The notes: generated by a model from the letters alone, not told the origin. 64,000 nt of DNA from Streptomyces sp. HUAS ZL42 (GCF_040782645.1 NZ_CP160403.1:2108001-2172000); one strand, 5' to 3'. Shown: positions 45,215 to 53,884, numbered from the stretch's first letter. Numbers and translations: made by a program.

Positions 45215-45525
45215 TCCCCGACCTGAACCGCGCAGCACAACAGCGCCTCGCCGGGATTCAGTTGAGCGTGAGGCCCGCCGACTCCGCCGTGTCGAGGAGC
45301 GTGCCGCTGTCGGCCGTCCACGCGGTCAGGGTGTTGCTCGCGGTGTAGCGCACGGTGAACGGGCCGGGTTCGGGCGGTGGCCGCTCGTCGAGGCTCCACC
45401 GGGCGGGGTGGGAGAAGGCGTTCGTCGCATGCGGCGTTCACGGGGATGCCGGCGGCCGGCAGCGCCGTACGCACGGTCTCGACGAAGCCCGGCGGGCCGC
45501 AGAGGCACGCCTCGCCTCCACCGTG
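45215..45525 (-). pseudogene. Broken 2Fe-2S oxidoreductase (reductase C-terminus)
   Basis: In successive frames the minus strand reads GEACLCGPPGFVETVRTALP (NAD-binding end), then HPARWSLDERPPPEPGPFTV, RYTASNTLTAWTADSGTLLD and finally LNPGEALLCCAVQVGDVEVHG. These are the end of a flavin/NAD reductase and its fused 2Fe-2S domain. A frameshift near 45430 and an internal deletion removing the main cysteine cluster (between TLN and LNPGEA) show decay. Confidence 0.65.
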
Positions 45526-45801
45526 CCGTCGGCCGCCGAGAGGGCTGCCGCCCGCTACGGGCTGGAGGACATGATTACGGACATCGCGCTGACCTGGCCG
45601 CGTAGAAACCGCGTCCTGATCCTAGCCGGGAACGAGCAGCCATATTGCACGGTCCGCATGCCAAAACCTCCCAGGCGCTGCTTTCGGGTCTTCCGTAAAA
45701 CCACGTATACGGATACGTAGGTCGCACTTGGCCGAGGGGAAATAGGGGGTCGCCCTGGAAGTCGGGCGCTCGGTGATTTCTCGGGTCAGGTCGTCAACTT
45801 C
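45526..45801. other. Gene-free stretch in decayed region
   Basis: Holds an inverted copy (45690-45707) of the motif TACGTGGTTTYACGG that is also at 28573 and 46905. No gene is recognised. Confidence 0.35.
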
Positions 45802-45867
45802 TTGACAGACAAATGGTCATCCTGAATTACTTGGCCTCGCCGCACTCAAACCGAATGTTCGGTCGGT
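45802..45867 (+). promoter_or_regulatory. paa-type promoter with TetR-type operator (copy 3)
   Basis: TTGACA (45802-45807), ATTACT (45826-45831) and the operator AAACCGAATGTTCGGTCGGT (45848-45867). The operator core is identical over 16 bases to the one before paaI, and many spacer bases are shared (ATGGTC / TTGGTC, TGAATTACT / TGGATTACT). This is a duplicated promoter now in front of the small Rieske gene. Confidence 0.75.
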
Positions 45868-45885
45868 CCATGGGGGTGGAAGGAC

Positions 45886-46230
45886 ATGATCCAGTCCATG
45901 CGCCCGGCTCCCGGCCCGATGCCGACGACGTCCACCGACGGCCGTCCGCGCCGCCCGCACGGCGAGCGCGGTGGAGGCACGGACGGAGGCATCCACATGA
46001 GGCTACGTCAGATCGCCGAGAACACCGTGGCCGTGGCGAACACCCCGACGGGCACCGTGCTCGTCGACGCCACCTGCCCGCACCGGGGAGGCCTGCTGCG
46101 CCACGGCCACGTGGACCGTGCGGGCACCCGTCTGGTGTGCCCGCTGCACCACTCCGCCTTCAGCCTGACCGACGGCACCCAACTCTCCGGGCCGGCCTGC
46201 CGCGCCCTGCGTGTACGTCACCAGGAGTGA
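45886..46230 (+). CDS. Small Rieske 2Fe-2S protein
   Basis: Up to 114 residues from ATG 45886 (GGAAGG upstream), or about 77 from ATG 45997 (GGAGG upstream). The C-terminal part has a complete Rieske cluster site: CPHRGG then, 18 residues on, CPLHHSAF, and ends with the LSGPACRALRV strand typical of ferredoxin-type Rieske proteins. The region before the second start is Pro/Arg-rich and not conserved-looking. It lies 20 bases after a copy of the paa operator. It may be a surviving electron carrier of a lost oxygenase system, or itself a remnant. Confidence 0.6.
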   Translation: MIQSMRPAPGPMPTTSTDGRPRRPHGERGGGTDGGIHMRLRQIAENTVAVANTPTGTVLVDATCPHRGGLLRHGHVDRAGTRLVCPLHHSAFSLTDGTQLSGPACRALRVRHQE

Positions 46231-46384
46231 GCCACAGCAATGTGCTTCGGCACCAGCCGGCATCGAACCCGCTTCCCCACCACTCATCGGAGTCGCACCA
46301 TGCCTCGCCTCACCTGGCGCGGATTCTTCCGGCGCGCCACACTGGCCGCCGCACGACCTGCTGTGCGACTGCGCCCGCCGGGCC

Positions 46385-46739
46385 CCATGCGCACTCCCGT
46401 CCTGGCGGTCGGCGACGGCGCCCTGGGCTTCTGGAAGGCCCTCACGGAGGTGTTCCCCGGAACCCGCGAGCAGAGGTGCTGGGTTCATAAACCGCAAATG
46501 TGCTCGACTCCATGCCGAAGTCCGCGCAGCCCGGCGCGACCCTGCGCACCACGAACCCGAGCGAGTTGACCTTCTCCACCGTCCGGCTGCGGACCAAGGT
46601 CACCCGCGGCGCCGACTTCCGCACCGCCGACTTGGCGATGGCGGGCCGTGAACGCACCCCACCTCGTCGCCCTCGTCCGAAACGGAGCCCGCTTCGAACG
46701 CGGCGTCCTCATACAGCGTGAGGAGGCCAGTGCAGCATG
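46385..46739 (+). pseudogene. IS256-family transposase debris
   Basis: The frame PVLAVGDGALGFWKALTEVF followed by QRCWVHK is the central part of IS256 transposases. The next pieces, DSMPKSAQPGA, NPSELTFSTVRLRTKVTRGA and VNAPHLVALVRNGARFERGV, occur in changing frames with a deletion between them, and end at TGA 46739. Confidence 0.75.
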
Positions 46740-47082
46740 ACCGATCAGGTGAAAGGCCCGCTGCTGGTCCTTCGATGTCGACGGGCCGCTCCTTCTGTTC
46801 GGCCAGGACCGCAGCGCGAGCCGAAAGACGCAGACCCCCACCCCCACCTGGCGCGGCTCAACCCCGAGCCGGAACCTGGCAGATGCTTCACGAACACTGT
46901 GAGTGATTACGTGTTTTCACCGATGCCAGGGAGTCACACGGCGAAGAAACTCGTTCACGAGCCGCACATCGGCGCAGGCCGGACGCTCTCGGGCGCCTTC
47001 GCTTGCGAGTCGGAGCCGGTTCAGCCGACCGCCGTGTCGCCGGCCGGCGAGCAGCACCAGAGCGGTACAGGGAAGGCAACGC
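46740..47082. other. Gene-free stretch in decayed region
   Basis: No gene is recognised. It contains TTACGTGTTTTCACCGATGC at 46907-46926, similar to the motif upstream of the RiPP precursor. Confidence 0.35.
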
Positions 47083-47652
47083 GTGAACCGTCAGCAAGTG
47101 GAATTCCATGCCTCATGCGGGCACTTGATCTCAGCCCCAGCCGACCGTGCCGGGCAGAACGTCCGTTGCCCCCACTGCCACCGGGTAGTCCCGGCTCCGG
47201 CTGCCGATGTTCCGTACGCCTCGCCCGCGCTCACACCCAGCCCTGTTCCCGAGCCGACCACGTCGGTGGAGCCGGCCGCCTTGACCGCCCTCTACGTGAC
47301 CGCCCTCATCGCCGGTGTGCTGGGGGCCGCCTGCGTCTATCTGGTCATGTTCAACGAGCTCGACGAGTCCGAACTGGTCACGATCACTCCGCTGTGGTCC
47401 TTCCCGATCGTCTTCGGCCTGTACGGCTTCGTCTCCCAGCGACTGTTGCGGCGTATCTCCGCGGGGCACGCGGGAACCCTCAGCCAGGCCGCCCGCATGT
47501 CGATCGACGTGGCCGGTTTCTGGGCGCTCCCGGCGCTCTTCCCGTTCCTGGTACTGAGATGGCGCAGCTCCCTTCTCGTGTCGCTGGCGGCGGCGGTCTT
47601 CTGGGCCGTACTGCTGTGGTTCTTCTTCGCGGCTGTCTTCCCGACCCTCTGA
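47083..47652 (+). CDS. Zinc-ribbon membrane protein
   Basis: A 189-residue protein. It opens with a short zinc ribbon (FHASCGHLI and VRCPHCHRVV), then a Pro-rich linker and four hydrophobic helices (about 70-92, 100-120, 140-160, 165-187). GTG 47083 has GGAAGG upstream. It is an intact gene within a region of debris. Proteins with this plan are often of unknown function; a housekeeping or stress role cannot be told. Confidence 0.65.
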   Translation: MNRQQVEFHASCGHLISAPADRAGQNVRCPHCHRVVPAPAADVPYASPALTPSPVPEPTTSVEPAALTALYVTALIAGVLGAACVYLVMFNELDESELVTITPLWSFPIVFGLYGFVSQRLLRRISAGHAGTLSQAARMSIDVAGFWALPALFPFLVLRWRSSLLVSLAAAVFWAVLLWFFFAAVFPTL

Positions 47653-47766
47653 GCGCGGTCACCGCATCACCTGGCGCAAACGAAAGAAAGCACCGATGTC
47701 CGAGCTCCGGCGGAGTGCGGCACCGCGTGCAAGAACGGCAATCCACAAGTATTGACGATGACTCCG

Positions 47767-48524
47767 ATGCCACTGACCTTTCCCTCTCATGCTGCCGCCG
47801 TGATGCCATTGAAGATACGGCGACCTCACTGGTTCGACGGCGTCGCACTGGTGGTCGGTTCGACCGTGCCCGATCTTCCCTACGCGGTGGGCGCGCCCTT
47901 GCTGACGTAGGGACACACCTGGGCCGGACTCGCCCTGTGGGGCATCCCCTTGAGCGTTGTCGCCACTTTGCTCATCCGGCGGTCGGCCCCTGTCGTTGCC
48001 GCCCACTTGCCGGGCTGGTGGCGTGAGTACGGAGTCCTGGGGCAGGTGCGCCATCGCTGGTACGTCACGGTGATCTCGACGTGGACGGGAGCGGTCACCA
48101 CCGCCTCTGGGATGACGTCACCCACGACGGGCTGGCTGGGACCTCATTGGGCTTTGCCGTGCTCGGCAGACCCATGGTGCCCGGCATACCGTGGTGGGTC
48201 ACCCTGCACACGGCCTCCACGCTGATCGGAATCATCGGCTGGATCTGGGCGACCATACACATCGGACGTCGCGGACTGCTGAGGAGTTGGCATGGCCCGC
48301 CTCCACTGGTCGCAACGCGGCCCGCACTGTTCTGGACGTCGGTCGTGATGACCATGACGCCGGGTGCTGTCGCCTCCGTGATGCTTCCCGGCGGGCGCAT
48401 TCCGATTGTCTTCTTCGAACGGCTGCTGTGCGTGTCCGCGGGCGCCTTGGCACTGACGGCAGTTGTTGTTCTCCCGCTGTCGAGCACCGTGAGCCTTGGG
48501 CCCGGCCGGGATGCCGAGCGATGA
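47767..48524 (+). pseudogene. DUF4184-family membrane protein, inactivated
   Basis: The frame MPLTFPSHAAAVMPLKIRRP and DGVALVVGSTVPDLPYAVGA is the start of DUF4184 proteins. An in-frame TAG at 47908-47910 interrupts it and a frameshift near 48090 moves the continuation (HHRLWDDVTHDGLAGTSLG onward, several helices) to another frame ending at 48524. Confidence 0.7.
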
Positions 48525-48794
48525 CCTGGGGAACGGACCGGTGCACACCTCACACCCGGCGGTGTGCGGCATCCCGGGCAACCCGTGACACCGCCGACGT
48601 GTCTTGACGGGCGGGAGCGGCGCGGGGAGGAGCCCGCGGTGGCTGGGGATTGCCCGGGATCTGCTCCGCGCCGCCTTCGGGGGCGGGCGCGGATACGGAT
48701 TCCGGGTCGCCCTCTGCTTCGGGGCCAGCGCCGCCTTCGCCCGGGCGCTGCTGCACTCCCGCTGGTACGGGCAGCACACGCACGCCAGGACGGG
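48525..48794. other. Gene-free stretch in decayed region
   Basis: No recognisable gene. One plus-strand frame is hydrophobic over about 40 residues but has no start or family. Confidence 0.3.
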
Positions 48795-48956
48795 TCACTG
48801 CATGTCCGGTGCGGTCAACTGTTGTTCGGCCCAGATGGTCTTGCCACGAGGAGTCTGGCGGCTGCCCCAGCGTTCGGCGATCTGGGCGACCGGTAGCAGG
48901 CCGCGTCCACCTTCATCGAAAATGCGGGCCCGGCGCAGGTGCGGCGCGGTACTGAC
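48795..48956 (-). pseudogene. C-terminal fragment of a SpoIIE/HATPase phosphatase
   Basis: STAPHLRRARIFDEGGRGLL, VAQIAERWGSRQTPRGKTIW and AEQQL match the last 50 residues of the phosphatase at 12377-14827 (for example STAPHMRRARVFDEGGRGLL). Everything before is missing; the plus-strand AmiC-like fragment starts at the break. Confidence 0.8.
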
Positions 48957-49259
48957 ACGGCAGAGAACACCGACTTCCTGCAGCGCTACCGAGCCGCGTT
49001 CGGAGCCTGCGCGCCGACACCGTCGGCCGTGACCGAATCGGCCTACGAGGGCCTGCACCTGTTCGCCCAGGCGGCGAGGCAGGCCGGATCACCACAAGGC
49101 ACCGAAGTCTCTCGCGCTCTGCGCCGTCTCACGCCGACGGGGCCGCGCGGCAGGGTTTCGGTGGGAGCCGACGGCCGACTGAGGCAGAGCATGTACCTGG
49201 CCGAGGCCACTGCCACCGGGTTCGTCGTCCGCGCGCAGATGCCGTCCACTGCAGCCTGA
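48942..49259 (+). pseudogene. C-terminal fragment of a second SRPBCC-AmiC-like protein
   Basis: DTAENTDFLQRYRAAFGACA, SAVTESAYEGLHLFAQAARQ and RGRVSVGADGRLRQSMYLAE are about 75 percent identical to the end of the protein at 21755-23215. The first 380 residues are lost. It shows that another complete copy once existed in this genome or was acquired. Confidence 0.8.
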
Positions 49260-49330
49260 AACGGATAGAAGTACCACCCGGACCATCCACTCGGTCGCCA
49301 CCTGGGCGCATCAGCGACCGGATCGTCAAT

Positions 49331-49590
49331 CGCGCCGAGGATCACCTCGTCCACGGCGTCAGCCGAGATCGCCGAGCGCCGTTCCGCCTCACCGACGACG
49401 AGGGCGGCCAAGTCGTCGGGGCGTACCGAAGCGGGGGCGCCTCTGTGACGGCCCCGCGGGGTGCCCCGTCGATCAGCTGACCTCGGCTTCAGACACGGCC
49501 GCTCTCCTCCTCAGGGGCGTGGCGGCGTGACTGGACCACTGAAACTGAGAAGCGGCCGGTGACGAAGGCCGGGTCGGTGAGGGAAGCCCA
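49331..49590 (-). pseudogene. Decayed copy of the paaJ/paaN junction
   Basis: The DNA aligns with 3071-3330. Shared blocks include AGGATCACCTCGTCCACGGC, GGGCGGCCAAGTCGTCGGGG and GAAGCGGCCGGTGACGAAGG. On the minus strand [20 protein letters not shown] and VDEVILGAI match the start of the thiolase; TFVTGRF-type codons match the end of paaN. Several indels destroy both frames. Confidence 0.75.
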
Positions 49591-49618
49591 GAAACGTCAG
49601 GTCACCAAGAACCAAGGG

Positions 49619-49866
49619 ATGACGAAGGACGAGATCCGATCCATGATCAGGAAACTGGACCCATCCACGAGGTCCTCACAGAAGCCGACCCGCAGGACAA
49701 GGCCGAGGTGTACGGGAATCCCGGCCTCAAACTCACGTTTGACCCTGGTAAACAGCTCGTGCGGGCCGAGGCAACCCTCGACCCGCACAAGTTGGGGATA
49801 TGGTCCGTGTCCGAGGGGGGACTTGAACCCCCACGCCCGATAAAGGGCACTAGCACCTCAAGCTAG
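49619..49866 (+). pseudogene. Site-specific recombinase, C-terminal remnant ending inside tRNA-Leu
   Basis: After MTKDEIRSMIRKLDP the frame shifts (near 49662) to VLTEADPQDKAEVYGNPGLK and LTFDPGKQLVRAEATLDPHK, then SVSEGGLEPPRPIKGTSTSS with its stop at 49866. The EADPxDKAEVY block is typical of large serine recombinases of actinomycete elements, and the EGGLEPPRP tail is the classic sign of an integrase gene that ends within a tRNA. The rest of the gene is gone. Confidence 0.7.
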
Positions 49867-49892
49867 CGCGTCTGCCATTCCGCCACCCGGAC
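49808..49892 (-). tRNA. tRNA-Leu (anticodon GAG)
   Basis: An 85-nt tRNA with a long variable arm. Acceptor GTCCGGG pairs with CTCGGAC (one G-T), the anticodon stem CTAGC/GCTAG encloses TTGAGGT with GAG, and the T arm GGGGGTTCAAGTCCCCC is perfect. CCA is not encoded. Its 3' half is the attachment site for an element whose recombinase tail survives next to it. Confidence 0.95.
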
Positions 49893-50076
49893 CAGGTGTC
49901 TGCCGCCTCGGCGGGGGTGTTCCCCGCGGCGACATGGACAACCATACCAAGGTTTCGGAGTGCGTTTCACCTGCGTTTCCGTGCGCGGGACGGTGCCTGT
50001 GGAGGGACGGGAGGACCACTGCGGGCGATCTCCCCGAGTGATCGATCGATCACGATGGTGGACCTCCGATCTCGGG

Positions 50077-51618
50077 TCAGGGCATGAGGTGGTAGTCCGG
50101 GAAGTTCCCCGGCAGCCGCTCCCCCGCCGGGCCCTGGGTGACCGCGCGCACCAGTAGCTCGCCGCCGACGAACGCGCCGCGCCAGGACGCGCCGAACCCG
50201 CCGAACAGCTCGTCGCGGTCGCCGCGGGAGCGCGGTTTGCCGTGGCCGACCTTGAAGGCACGGATCTGCGGGGCCAGTCGGTCGTAGGTGGCGCGGTCGT
50301 CGGTGGACAGGGTGGCGACCAGCGCGCCGTTGGACGCGTTCATCGCGGCCAGCAGCTCCGCCTCCGTGTCGACCAGGACGATGGTGTCGACCGGGCCGAA
50401 CGGCTCCGCGTGGTGCAGTGGGGAGGACGGCGGCGGATTGAGGAGCGTGACCGGCTGGACGTACGCCGAGGTGTCCTGGCCGGGCAGGAAGGGGGCATCG
50501 CTCAGCCCGCCGCGGTACAGCGGTACGGCCCCGCGGTTGACGGCGACCGCCACCTGGTCGGTGAGCTCCTTGGCCTTGGCCGCGTTGATCAACGGACCGA
50601 AGTCCAGCTGCGGGAATGGGTCGTCGCGCTTCTCCACCGCCAGCGGATGCCCCACCTTGAGCGTGCGCACCGCCGGGAGGTACGCCGCCAGGAACTCGTC
50701 GAACAACTCACGCTGGACGACGAAGCGCGGGTACGCCGTGCAGCGCTGTTTGCCGTAGTCGAAGAGCTTGGGTACGACCGCCGTGAGCGCGTCCCAGTCC
50801 GAGTAGTTCCAGATGCCCCAGGTGTTGAGCCCTTCCTGTTCGAGTACGTGGCGCTTGCCGAGGTCGGCCACGGCCGTGGCCACCGCGGCGCCGGTGTCGC
50901 GGCCGCCGACGAAGGAGACGCAGCCGATCTCGGGCGCCCGCACCAGCGCCTCCGACAGCTCTCCCCCGCTGCCGCTGACGAGGGTGACGGGAAGTCCCTC
51001 ACGGGCGGCGAGCGCGCAGGCCAGAGTCAGACAGGCGACACCGCCGTCGGTCGGGGTCTTGGCGATGACCGCATTGCCTGCCAGGGCCTGTACCAGCAAT
51101 GCGTGAACGAGCACGCTCATCGGATAGTTCCAGCTCGCGATGTTCGACACCGGGCCGTCCAGCGGGCCGCGTCCCGCGAGCATCGGCTCGATGCCGTCCA
51201 CGTACCAGCGCACCCCGTCGATGGCGCGGTCGACGTCCGCCTGGGCCAGCCGCCAGGGCTTGCCGATCTCCCAGACGAGCAGCAGGGCGAGGAGTTCGCG
51301 GTGCTGGGTGAGGGCGTCGAGGGTGGCCGCGACGCGGGCGCGCCTCTCGTCCAGTGGTGTGTGCCGCCAGGCGCGGTGCTGGTCCAGCGAGGCACGGACG
51401 GCCCGGCGCGCGGTGGCCCGGTCCAGACGCGGCGGGCCCGCGATGCGGCTGCCGTCGACCGGGCTGGTGGCGGGCAGGGCCCGGCCGTCGGCCTGCCAGG
51501 CCGAGTTCCAGAGGTTGAGGACTCGGTCGTCCCGGAAGGCCTCCGGAGCGACGGCGAGGCAGCGCCGCCAGGCGTCGGCCCAGGACGCGCCTGATTTGAG
51601 GGTGAGGGTGATTGCCAT
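50077..51618 (-). CDS. Aldehyde dehydrogenase family protein
   Basis: A 513-residue NAD(P)-dependent aldehyde dehydrogenase. Asn164 (SWNYPMSVL), Glu262 ([10 protein letters not shown]) and Cys293 ([11 protein letters not shown]) form the active site. It has the general PaaN/ALDH build but is not close to the paaN here. ATG 51618 has GGAG eight bases upstream. It is a single-gene unit between tRNA-Leu and truncated genes; substrate unknown. Confidence 0.85.
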   Translation of the reverse strand: MAITLTLKSGASWADAWRRCLAVAPEAFRDDRVLNLWNSAWQADGRALPATSPVDGSRIAGPPRLDRATARRAVRASLDQHRAWRHTPLDERRARVAATLDALTQHRELLALLLVWEIGKPWRLAQADVDRAIDGVRWYVDGIEPMLAGRGPLDGPVSNIASWNYPMSVLVHALLVQALAGNAVIAKTPTDGGVACLTLACALAAREGLPVTLVSGSGGELSEALVRAPEIGCVSFVGGRDTGAAVATAVADLGKRHVLEQEGLNTWGIWNYSDWDALTAVVPKLFDYGKQRCTAYPRFVVQRELFDEFLAAYLPAVRTLKVGHPLAVEKRDDPFPQLDFGPLINAAKAKELTDQVAVAVNRGAVPLYRGGLSDAPFLPGQDTSAYVQPVTLLNPPPSSPLHHAEPFGPVDTIVLVDTEAELLAAMNASNGALVATLSTDDRATYDRLAPQIRAFKVGHGKPRSRGDRDELFGGFGASWRGAFVGGELLVRAVTQGPAGERLPGNFPDYHLMP

Positions 51619-51783
51619 CGGATTGCTCCGCTCTCGGTGCACAGTCGAGAGGAAAAGGGCCCGTAGGGCCTTCCCTGGAAGGGTGGTGCTGGGTGACGGG
51701 CGGGCGGGTCTTGCGTGGCTACGAAGGACGCCGGCGAGATGCGGCAACTCCTGAAAGTTACCTCACATAAACCAAGAGTGACA

Positions 51784-52190
51784 TCACGCGCCGCTCTCCA
51801 GCAGGGCCAGAACCAGCCGGGCCGTCTCGGTCGGCGTGCTGCCGACCTTGACGCCGACAGCCTCCAGCGCCTCCTTCTTCGCCGCCGCCGTGCCGGTCGA
51901 ACCGGAGACGATCGCTCCCGCGTGCCCCATCGCCTTGCCCTCGGGTGCGGTGAAGCCGGCGATGTAGCCGACGACCGGCTTGGTACGTGCTCGCGGATGT
52001 GTGCGGCGGCGCGCTCCTCCGCGTCGCCGCCGATCTCTCCGATGAGGACGATCAGTTCGGTGTCGGGGTCGTCCTGGAAGGCGGTGAGGCAGTCGGTGTG
52101 GGTCGTTCCGACCACGGGGTCGCCGCCGATGCCGACGCAGGTCGAGAAGCCGATGTCGCGGAGGTCGACGCTCGACGTGGTCGCGGGCTG
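51784..52190 (-). pseudogene. Succinyl-CoA ligase alpha subunit (sucD), truncated and frameshifted
   Basis: One frame reads [20 protein letters not shown] and [20 protein letters not shown], and after a shift near 51985 another reads [40 protein letters not shown] to the stop at 51784. These are the C-terminal 130 residues of SucD, including the phospho-His region (GHAGAI). The N-terminal half is absent. Confidence 0.85.
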
Positions 52191-52199
52191 CGGCGCGCG

Positions 52200-52432
52200 C
52201 CCACACTCCCCCGATGGTCTTCGCCGAGCTCACCGCGCGCGTGGTGGCCGAGTTCCGGGAGCGCGGCGTCGAGAAGCCCGTGGTGGCGTCGCTGGCGGGC
52301 GACGTCGAGGTCGAGGAGGCCTGCCAGTACCTCTACGAGCGCGGTGTCGTGGCATACCCGTACACGACCGAGAAGCCGGTGGCGGCACTCGGCGCGAAGT
52401 ACCGGTGGGCGCGGGCGGCGGAGGTCCTGTGA
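52200..52432 (+). pseudogene. ADP-forming acyl-CoA ligase, C-terminal fragment
   Basis: [40 protein letters not shown] and GVVAYPYTTEKPVAALGAKY match the end of acetate-CoA ligase-family (ADP-forming) proteins. It abuts the truncated sucD head to head; both lost their N-terminal parts at the same point. Confidence 0.65.
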
Positions 52433-52622
52433 CGGCCGGGCCCCACACGGATTCGGCCAGGGGTGCGGGGGTTGCCCGCCCCCGGGCGAGACGCAGCCCG
52501 GTGGGCGCGGGCGGCGGGGTCCTGTGACGGCCGGGGCCCGCACAGGATCGGCCGGAAATCCGGGGGTCGCCCCCCGGGCGAAACACGGCCCGGTGGGCGC
52601 GGGCGGCGGGGTCCTGTGATGG
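52403..52622 (+). repeat. Three-copy tandem repeat, period about 94 bp
   Basis: The block CGGTGGGCGCGGGCGGCGG, followed by GTCCTGTGA and GGCC-rich sequence, begins at 52403, 52499 and 52591 (periods 96 and 92). The first copy includes the last codons and stop of the acyl-CoA ligase fragment, so the repeat was made by duplicating a gene end plus its downstream sequence. Confidence 0.75.
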
Positions 52623-52791
52623 CTCGACTGTTGGGGGGCGGGTCATGAGGTAGCTGAACACGGGGTCGGTCGACGGTGCGCGTCGGCCGGCCCCGGGACC
52701 CGAGCGCGCACGAAAGGCATTGGACAGGGGGCGCTGGCCAGAACTTTCGACGCTGCCGCAGGTGGCGGGCTGACGGCCGCCCGGCGTGACA

Positions 52792-52831
52792 TGAGGAGGC
52801 CCTCCCCGCACCCGGGGAGGGCCTCCTCATG
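52792..52831. terminator. Strong bidirectional terminator
   Basis: ATGAGGAGGCCCTCCCCG and its perfect complement form an 18-bp stem with a CACC loop. It lies 16 bases after the stop of the isomerase-like gene at 52847 and closes that minus-strand unit. Confidence 0.9.
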
Positions 52832-52846
52832 CTCCTTCAGGGGTTC

Positions 52847-53884
52847 TCAGCACTTCTCCCGCAGCGAGTGCAGGTACTCGCTGGAGCGCCGGGCGAAGGT
52901 GAAGGACTCGGTGGGCTGGTCGTGCTCGGCCTGCCAGTGGTGGGCGAACCGCTCCCCGCGCAGGCGGGTGACGGCCGAGATGAACCGCTGGTAGTCGATG
53001 TCGCCGTCACCGACGTCGACCATGCGGTAGCCGAACTGGTTCGACGGGTCACTCACTCCGTCCTTCACGTGGAAGAGCGGGTAGCGGTGAGGCCGCTTCA
53101 GTACGTAGTTCAGGGGCTCGAAGGGCGCGGGCGTGCCGTCGGGCCGCGTCGAGAAGCGGAACTGGCCCACGTACGCCCAGAAGATGTCCATCTCGAGGAA
53201 GACGAGGTCGGGGTCGGTCTCGGTGAGCAGCACGTCGTAGAGGCGCACCTTGGGGTTGTCGGAGGCGAAGGAGAACTCGTCGGAGTGGTTGTGCTGGTAG
53301 AACTTCATGCCGCATGCCTTCGCCGCCGCGCCGTAGGCGTTGAAGTCCTCGGCCGCGCGCTTCCACGCGTCGACGGTGGAGCCGTAGCGGAACGGTCCTG
53401 CGGCGGTGCCGATGTGCTTCAGGCCGAGGGCCTGGGCGTCGTCGAGGACCTTGGTGAGGTTCTGGGCGAAGGTGTAGGCGTTGGGGTCGCTGGAGTAGTA
53501 GCCGACGTGGCTGCCGATGGGAGTCAGGCCGTGGTCCCTGGCCAGCCGCTTGAGCTGGGCGAGGGTGATCGGGCCCGCGGAGCCCTGCGTGTAGCCGGCG
53601 AACTCGACCTCGTCGTAGCCGTACTTCTCCAGTTCGGCGAAGACGGGGGCGAAGCCGAGCGTGGAGACCTTGTCGCGCAGGCTGTACAGCTGGATGCCGA
53701 GCCGGCCGGGGGGCAGGACGGGGCGGCCGCGGCCGGCGGCCGTTTCCGCCGTGGTGGCGGCCGTCGCCGGTGCCGCTGCGGCGCCCAGCAGCGCGGCGGC
53801 CGTGGCGCCCGCGGCCACGCCCAGCATGCCTCTTCTGCTGAGGCGGTGGGTGAGTTCGGGATCGGTCTGGGAGATGCGGCTCAT
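52847..53884 (-). CDS. Tat-exported sugar phosphate isomerase/epimerase-like TIM barrel protein
   Basis: A 345-residue protein. A twin-arginine signal (SRRGMLGVAAGATAAALLGA) is followed by a TIM barrel of the xylose-isomerase-like AP endonuclease 2 family: GRLGIQLYSLRDKVSTLGFA, YDEVEFAGYTQGSAGP, FYQHNHSDEFSF, VFLEMDIFWAY, LFHVKDG. Secreted members of this type are frequent near ThuA/DUF1080 and oxidoreductase genes in actinomycetes and act on 3-keto or rare sugars. ATG 53884. Separate from the ebo-like operon by 119 bases but on the same strand. Confidence 0.85.
   Translation of the reverse strand: MSRISQTDPELTHRLSRRGMLGVAAGATAAALLGAAAAPATAATTAETAAGRGRPVLPPGRLGIQLYSLRDKVSTLGFAPVFAELEKYGYDEVEFAGYTQGSAGPITLAQLKRLARDHGLTPIGSHVGYYSSDPNAYTFAQNLTKVLDDAQALGLKHIGTAAGPFRYGSTVDAWKRAAEDFNAYGAAAKACGMKFYQHNHSDEFSFASDNPKVRLYDVLLTETDPDLVFLEMDIFWAYVGQFRFSTRPDGTPAPFEPLNYVLKRPHRYPLFHVKDGVSDPSNQFGYRMVDVGDGDIDYQRFISAVTRLRGERFAHHWQAEHDQPTESFTFARRSSEYLHSLREKC

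Noticed and set aside
49619..49866. Reading of the recombinase tail in the frame ending GYGPCPRGDLNPHAR
   Set aside because: Two frames through the tRNA both give integrase-like tails. Only the frame ending EGGLEPPRP is continuous with the EADPQDKAEVY block, so that one was chosen.
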